NCBI GenBank assembly: GCA_003225655.1
Contig: QIAW01000172.1
Coordinates: 1-11,898, forward strand
Reading direction: 5' to 3'
DNA: 11,898 bases
Source: Acidobacteriota bacterium
GTDB taxonomy: Bacteria; Acidobacteriota; Terriglobia; Terriglobales; Acidobacteriaceae
Under the pieces are notes generated by a model. It worked only from the letters and a program-made list of their open reading frames with translations. It made no database searches and had not been told where the DNA came from. Position numbers and translations under genes: made by a program. This document shows positions 8,887-11,898 of this stretch, piece after piece (positions within the stretch are counted from its first letter, which is position 1; each line of letters opens with the position of its first letter).

Positions 8887-9087
8887 TTAGATGGCCTGTA
8901 CGTTCTCGGCCTGGAGGCCCTTGGGGCCTTTGGTCACGGAAAACTCGACGGCTTGGCCTTCCTGCAAGCTGCGGAATCCGTTTGACCAGATCGCTGAAAA
9001 ATGCACGAAAACATCAGCCCCGGACTGCCGGCTGATAAAGCCGAAGCCCTTGGCATCGTTAAACCACTTCACTGTTCCTTGTTCCAT
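8887..9087 (-). CDS. CspA-family cold-shock protein (66 aa)
   Basis: A single cold-shock domain: a small five-strand beta-barrel that binds single-stranded RNA and DNA, acting as an RNA chaperone or antiterminator in the cytoplasm. RNP1 is KGFGFI (about residues 13-18) and RNP2 is VFVHF (about 26-30), with the aromatic KWFN motif near residue 7. The length is normal for the family. The open frame extends 34 codons further upstream, but homology begins at MEQGTVKWFND, and AGG 7 nt before ATG 9087 supports that start. Two details are unusual from memory: Trp where most relatives have Gln in SAIQ, and Leu where relatives often have Trp in KGWQAENV. The gene is followed by a strong terminator and preceded by a long AT-leaning leader, as is common for cold-shock genes. 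Whether this copy is cold-inducible cannot be told from the sequence. Confidence 0.96.
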   Translation of the reverse strand: MEQGTVKWFNDAKGFGFISRQSGADVFVHFSAIWSNGFRSLQEGQAVEFSVTKGPKGLQAENVQAI

Positions 9088-9094
9088 TTTGTTA

Positions 9095-9098
9095 CCTG
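9095..9098 (-). promoter_or_regulatory. Ribosome binding site of csp
   Basis: The transcript reads CAGGTAACAAA before ATG 9087, with AGG 7 nt from the start. This decides the short, family-length start against the longer upstream frame. Confidence 0.6.
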
Positions 9099-9099
9099 T

Positions 9100-9143
9100 T
9101 TCTATTTTGAATTTCTGCTGAGAAGAATCGCTGCGAGTGAAGA
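9100..9143 (-). promoter_or_regulatory. csp leader block shared with the downstream 76-residue gene
   Basis: This is the csp counterpart of the block at 8795-8838, with CAGCGATTC at 9133-9125, 46 nt before the ATG. The block is pyrimidine-rich at its upstream end and lies between the leader start and the ribosome binding site. It could be a binding site for an RNA-binding protein (possibly Csp itself) or for an RNA, or simply the remnant of a duplicated leader. Confidence 0.6.
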
Positions 9144-9524
9144 GGAATGACGCTATCGCGGAACCAACTATCAAATGCCGGTGAATCAAACTTAGCCGAT
9201 AAATATTTGATGTGCAAAGCGGGGAGAAGATTCAAGTCATTCCTCTAACTGGTCATCGTTCTGGATATCAAGCTATTCCATCTAGAAGCACGAGACGTTC
9301 GCATTGTGTCGATTCCGGGTTCAGGACATGCCACGGTCAGAATTCCGTGCTGGACAGCCCAATGGGAAGGTGAATTTTTCTCCTGTTGTGGTAAATCGGA
9401 TCCACTCAATACTCAACCATTAACCCGCTGGTTCTGCATCAGTTATGATTGCCGATAAGGTTTTTGCGCATCGCAGCAAAGCAACCTCAGCTCACTGCCG
9501 GATTGCTCTGCACGTGCGCTGTAC
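9144..9524. other. Intergenic region upstream of csp
   Basis: No gene is evident in either strand. The part nearest csp (9170-9211) has three copies of an ATCAAA element, two direct and one inverted, able to form alternative hairpins. A promoter for csp must lie here or further up, but no hexamer pair is convincing: TTGAAT at about 9236-9231 lacks a good -10 at 16-18 nt. No T-tailed hairpin was found after the stop at 9525. The rest shows only weak 5-bp dyads. Confidence 0.5.
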
Positions 9525-11898
9525 CTACGGACAATTAGTCGCTGACCCGTTGCCGAAGTAGCTGCAGGAGCCTGAGTTCCTATCATCGTAAGTTATATAA
9601 ACGCTGTACTGGTGCGTGTAGTCCACGTTTTCAATAGCGTTGTACCATATGCCGGTGGAATCGGGTATAGGAGCGTAGCTCAGGGGTGTCCACGCGGATT
9701 GCGCCGTGTCATCCTTGAACCACAGCGTTACCTGGGCATTCGGGGGCCCGCCTTGTGCTGAGCCAGCTACCACCAGGCTTCCCGGAGGTCCGAATCCGGC
9801 TGATGATTGCGGCTGGATCCATATCACACGGAACGAGCAGTAGCCCAGGGCCACACCGTCATAATCCTTGCTTGCGCTGACGCTGGAATATTGCACCGTA
9901 GCTTGGAACGCGTGACAGTTATCCGCAGAAGGAATTGTGTTAGACCAACCCCCATTCGTTGGATCCGGTGGAGCTTGATATGCGACCGTGTTCCACGGCC
10001 CATTCAACGTGACATCTCGCCATTGAAGAGCCACGTTTCCTACTCCCCCGGTGGCAAAACCTGCTGCCGTTAATGTATTCGGGGGGCCCCAACTTGAAGC
10101 TGAAGGCTGAATCCAGGCGATACTCACCGATGCATCGTAGCCTATGGTGAAGAATGCCACAGCGCTCTGCGTGCTCAATATGGAATTTGCGACACCCGTG
10201 GATGCGCTTGCATCCATGTTTGCCACCACGTACCAGCGGTAATTTCCTCTCGCAACATTTGAAACAGACAGGGTGCAAGCTCCAGTGGAGTCTGGATTGC
10301 ACTGGAAGCCGCTCCCGAAGACGAAATAACTGGCCGGCTCAACAGCGCCATAAGGCCAGGCTTTGTAATAGATAGCGTATGTCACCGGCCAGAATGGACT
10401 ACGCCGTGATGCATCTAGCCCATCATTCCAGCGAAGCGTAAAGCTCGAGGGCGCGTGCAGAGTTCCATCGCCGGGGTATATCGGATTCGGTGGGAGCGGC
10501 GCAGGTATAGTCGATATCGGCTGGTAGCCTACCGTGAAGTATGAAGTGGAACTTTGAGTACTCAGGATTGAATTGCCCGTTGGTATGCTTTCATCGATGT
10601 TAGCCACTACATACCAGCGGTAATTTCCATTCGCAATGTTGGAAACCTGCATGGTGCAAACTCCGGTGGAGTCCGGATTGCACTGAAAGCTGCTCCCGAA
10701 CAGTGAATAGCTCGCCGGCTCAGTGGCGCCGTAAACCCAGGCCTTATAGTAAATGGCGTAGGTAACCGGCCACCATGGATAGCGCCGCGTTGCGTCCAGT
10801 CCACTGTTCCAGCGCAGGGTAAAGCTTGCGGGCACATGCAATGTGCCGTCGCCGGGATACGCAGGATTGGGTGGAAGCGGTGCGATTGGAAGCATCATGC
10901 CCCCCCGAGCATCCCAGCCCAATGAGCCGTAATACACTTCCCGTCCAATGGCGAAGTGGCCACCGGGAAGTCCCTGTGTAAACAGCCCCGGCCCGCCGAA
11001 GCCTAACGGGAGGAGTGTTCCAGGAGAACCAATCGAGCTCGCATAGAAATCCGACACGGGGTACATTCGCGGGTAGTAGCCCGCATCCGCGCAGTCTCCT
11101 CCCGCAGCCACTGGCGGAGTTACAGTATTATCGATGTTTATTGGCGCTGTGATCTGAAACTGCGGCGCAGTGGCAAACGACGATGTGCCTACCGGCACAA
11201 CCTTGAGGCATGCTTCCTTGTCGTTCAGAGTGGGGCGATTGAGGAAATGGTAGTCGAGAGGAAATGCGGCGCCAGTCGGTTCGGTCAGATGGGTCGCCTC
11301 CGCCACAAGCGCCAGCGCAATGTTTTTTTCATCCTGTGAGAAGCCATGGTCCGATCCGGCCAACCTGAGCCCGAGAACCGCGCTGGAAATACTGGTCATT
11401 AAACCAAATCCATAAGCGGGCGTTTGACCAATGTGATTCAAGCTGAAAGTTTGCGCACTGCCAGCTTGCAGATCCGCCGCAGTTCCGGTGCAAGGCCCGC
11501 GGCCGTTGGTGGTAGTCATATCCTGGGCGTTGCGATTGCCGGCGACCGAGTTTGGCACAATGCATATGCTCTGAGTGGTATCAAAGCTCTTGTCGATAGT
11601 GAAATGCGCAGCATCCACCAATTGGTCGCGAAGCGTGCCATTCACCATTCTCTCGTACGCGGCCGCCCAGGCAAATCCAGCGGCTGCGACGGAATAATCA
11701 TCCACGCAGGTATTGGAAAAGCCGTGGGTCGAATCCAGGCCGCAGCCCCCCTCGATAGAATTTAAGCCGATAGTGACGCCATTTGGCCTACTGGCTACCG
11801 TGTTCATCGAGTCTGCGACCTGCTGCAGAAGGTTCTGCAGGGTCTGGTCAGAACTCAGCAGTCCGTCCTGGTTCAGCCGGATCGCCGCGGGGAAAATA
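9525..11898 (-). CDS. Large repeat-containing protein, probably secreted, 5' end outside window
   Basis: The frame is open to the window edge: 30 further codons (beginning IFPAAIRLNQDGLLSSDQ) precede the internal Met at 11807, so that Met is not the start. Numbering from it, residues 1-308 form an unrecognised region rich in Gly, Asn and Thr with helical stretches such as YSVAAAGFAWAAAYERM. It vaguely recalls alpha/alpha-toroid enzymes or binding proteins, but no catalytic motif is clear. Residues 309-435 and 436-561 are two near-identical A repeats of fibronectin-III-like style. About 564-661 and 662-760 are two more diverged B repeats starting with WIQP. Each A repeat has a CNPDSTGxC loop, likely disulfide-bonded. 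Low charge, many aromatics and paired Cys fit an extracellular or cell-surface protein, but the signal peptide would be outside the window. The stop is TAG. It does not appear to share an operon with csp, 437 nt downstream. Confidence 0.85.
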   Translation of the reverse strand, partial: IFPAAIRLNQDGLLSSDQTLQNLLQQVADSMNTVASRPNGVTIGLNSIEGGCGLDSTHGFSNTCVDDYSVAAAGFAWAAAYERMVNGTLRDQLVDAAHFTIDKSFDTTQSICIVPNSVAGNRNAQDMTTTNGRGPCTGTAADLQAGSAQTFSLNHIGQTPAYGFGLMTSISSAVLGLRLAGSDHGFSQDEKNIALALVAEATHLTEPTGAAFPLDYHFLNRPTLNDKEACLKVVPVGTSSFATAPQFQITAPINIDNTVTPPVAAGGDCADAGYYPRMYPVSDFYASSIGSPGTLLPLGFGGPGLFTQGLPGGHFAIGREVYYGSLGWDARGGMMLPIAPLPPNPAYPGDGTLHVPASFTLRWNSGLDATRRYPWWPVTYAIYYKAWVYGATEPASYSLFGSSFQCNPDSTGVCTMQVSNIANGNYRWYVVANIDESIPTGNSILSTQSSTSYFTVGYQPISTIPAPLPPNPIYPGDGTLHAPSSFTLRWNDGLDASRRSPFWPVTYAIYYKAWPYGAVEPASYFVFGSGFQCNPDSTGACTLSVSNVARGNYRWYVVANMDASASTGVANSILSTQSAVAFFTIGYDASVSIAWIQPSASSWGPPNTLTAAGFATGGVGNVALQWRDVTLNGPWNTVAYQAPPDPTNGGWSNTIPSADNCHAFQATVQYSSVSASKDYDGVALGYCSFRVIWIQPQSSAGFGPPGSLVVAGSAQGGPPNAQVTLWFKDDTAQSAWTPLSYAPIPDSTGIWYNAIENVDYTHQYSVYITYDDRNSGSCSYFGNGSATNCP
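9528..10118 (-). repeat. Two tandem B repeats (about 98 codons each) at the C-terminus of the surface protein
   Basis: Copy 1 (about 9825-10118) opens with AWIQPSASSWGPP and copy 2 (about 9528-9824) with VIWIQPQSSAGFGPPG; the Trp codons are 294 nt apart. Shared features are the WIQP-GPP opening, a V-L-W strand, a W-x-P/V-Y middle segment, a D/P-S/T turn and a terminal Cys. They are much more diverged than the A pair, so this duplication is older. The fold is probably an all-beta Ig-like module. Confidence 0.75.
10125..10883 (-). repeat. Two tandem A repeats (about 127 codons each) in the surface protein
   Basis: Copy 1 is 10503-10883 and copy 2 is about 10125-10502; each begins APLPPNP. Shared blocks include YPGDGTLH, SFTLRWN, WPVTYAIYYKAW, QCNPDSTG, GNYRWYVVAN and NSILSTQS. 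Most residues are identical, and the match is clear at the DNA level too. Copy 2 has two extra residues before NSILSTQS. The pattern fits a recent in-frame duplication of an Ig- or FN3-like module. Confidence 0.9.

Noticed and set aside
9332..9349. CACGG/CCGTG 5-bp dyad upstream of csp
   Set aside because: Short stem, no T-run and no gene-proximal position; consistent with chance.

Overview
The window reads as chromosomal DNA of a Gram-negative soil-type bacterium. Acidobacteriota (Terriglobia) is my best guess, from the style of the cold-shock protein and of the cyclic glucan synthase. This is recognition from memory, not a database match. All supported genes lie on the minus strand, so transcription runs from high to low coordinates.

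Layout in order of transcription. (1) 11898-9525: the C-terminal ~790 residues of a large protein, probably secreted, whose start lies outside the window. It has an unrecognised N-terminal region followed by two different pairs of tandem repeats, A-A-B-B. (2) 9524-9088: a ~440 nt intergenic stretch that includes the leader of the next gene. (3) 9087-8887: a 66-residue CspA-type cold-shock protein, followed by a strong hairpin terminator. (4) 8782-8552: a 76-residue basic protein of unknown function. Its leader resembles the csp leader and sits at exactly the same distance from the start codon. (5) 8551-8252: a 300 nt intergenic stretch with two inverted repeats. (6) 8251 to the window edge: a ~2,750-codon cyclic beta-1,2-glucan synthase gene (NdvB/ChvB/Cgs type) that runs off the window.

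The glucan synthase is broken as written. Conserved sequence of all its domains can be followed end to end, but through three lesions: a one-base frameshift near 6380-6395, a junction at 1684-1690 where about 20 conserved codons are missing and the frame changes, and an in-frame amber codon at 1053-1055 in place of a conserved glutamine. Either it is a recently inactivated gene or the assembly is poor here. The missing ~60 bases are hard to explain as a simple base-calling error.

I see no CRISPR array, mobile element, tRNA, rRNA or defence system. The least ordinary signals are the matched leaders of csp and its small neighbour, the repeat architecture of the surface protein, and the pattern of lesions in the glucan synthase.
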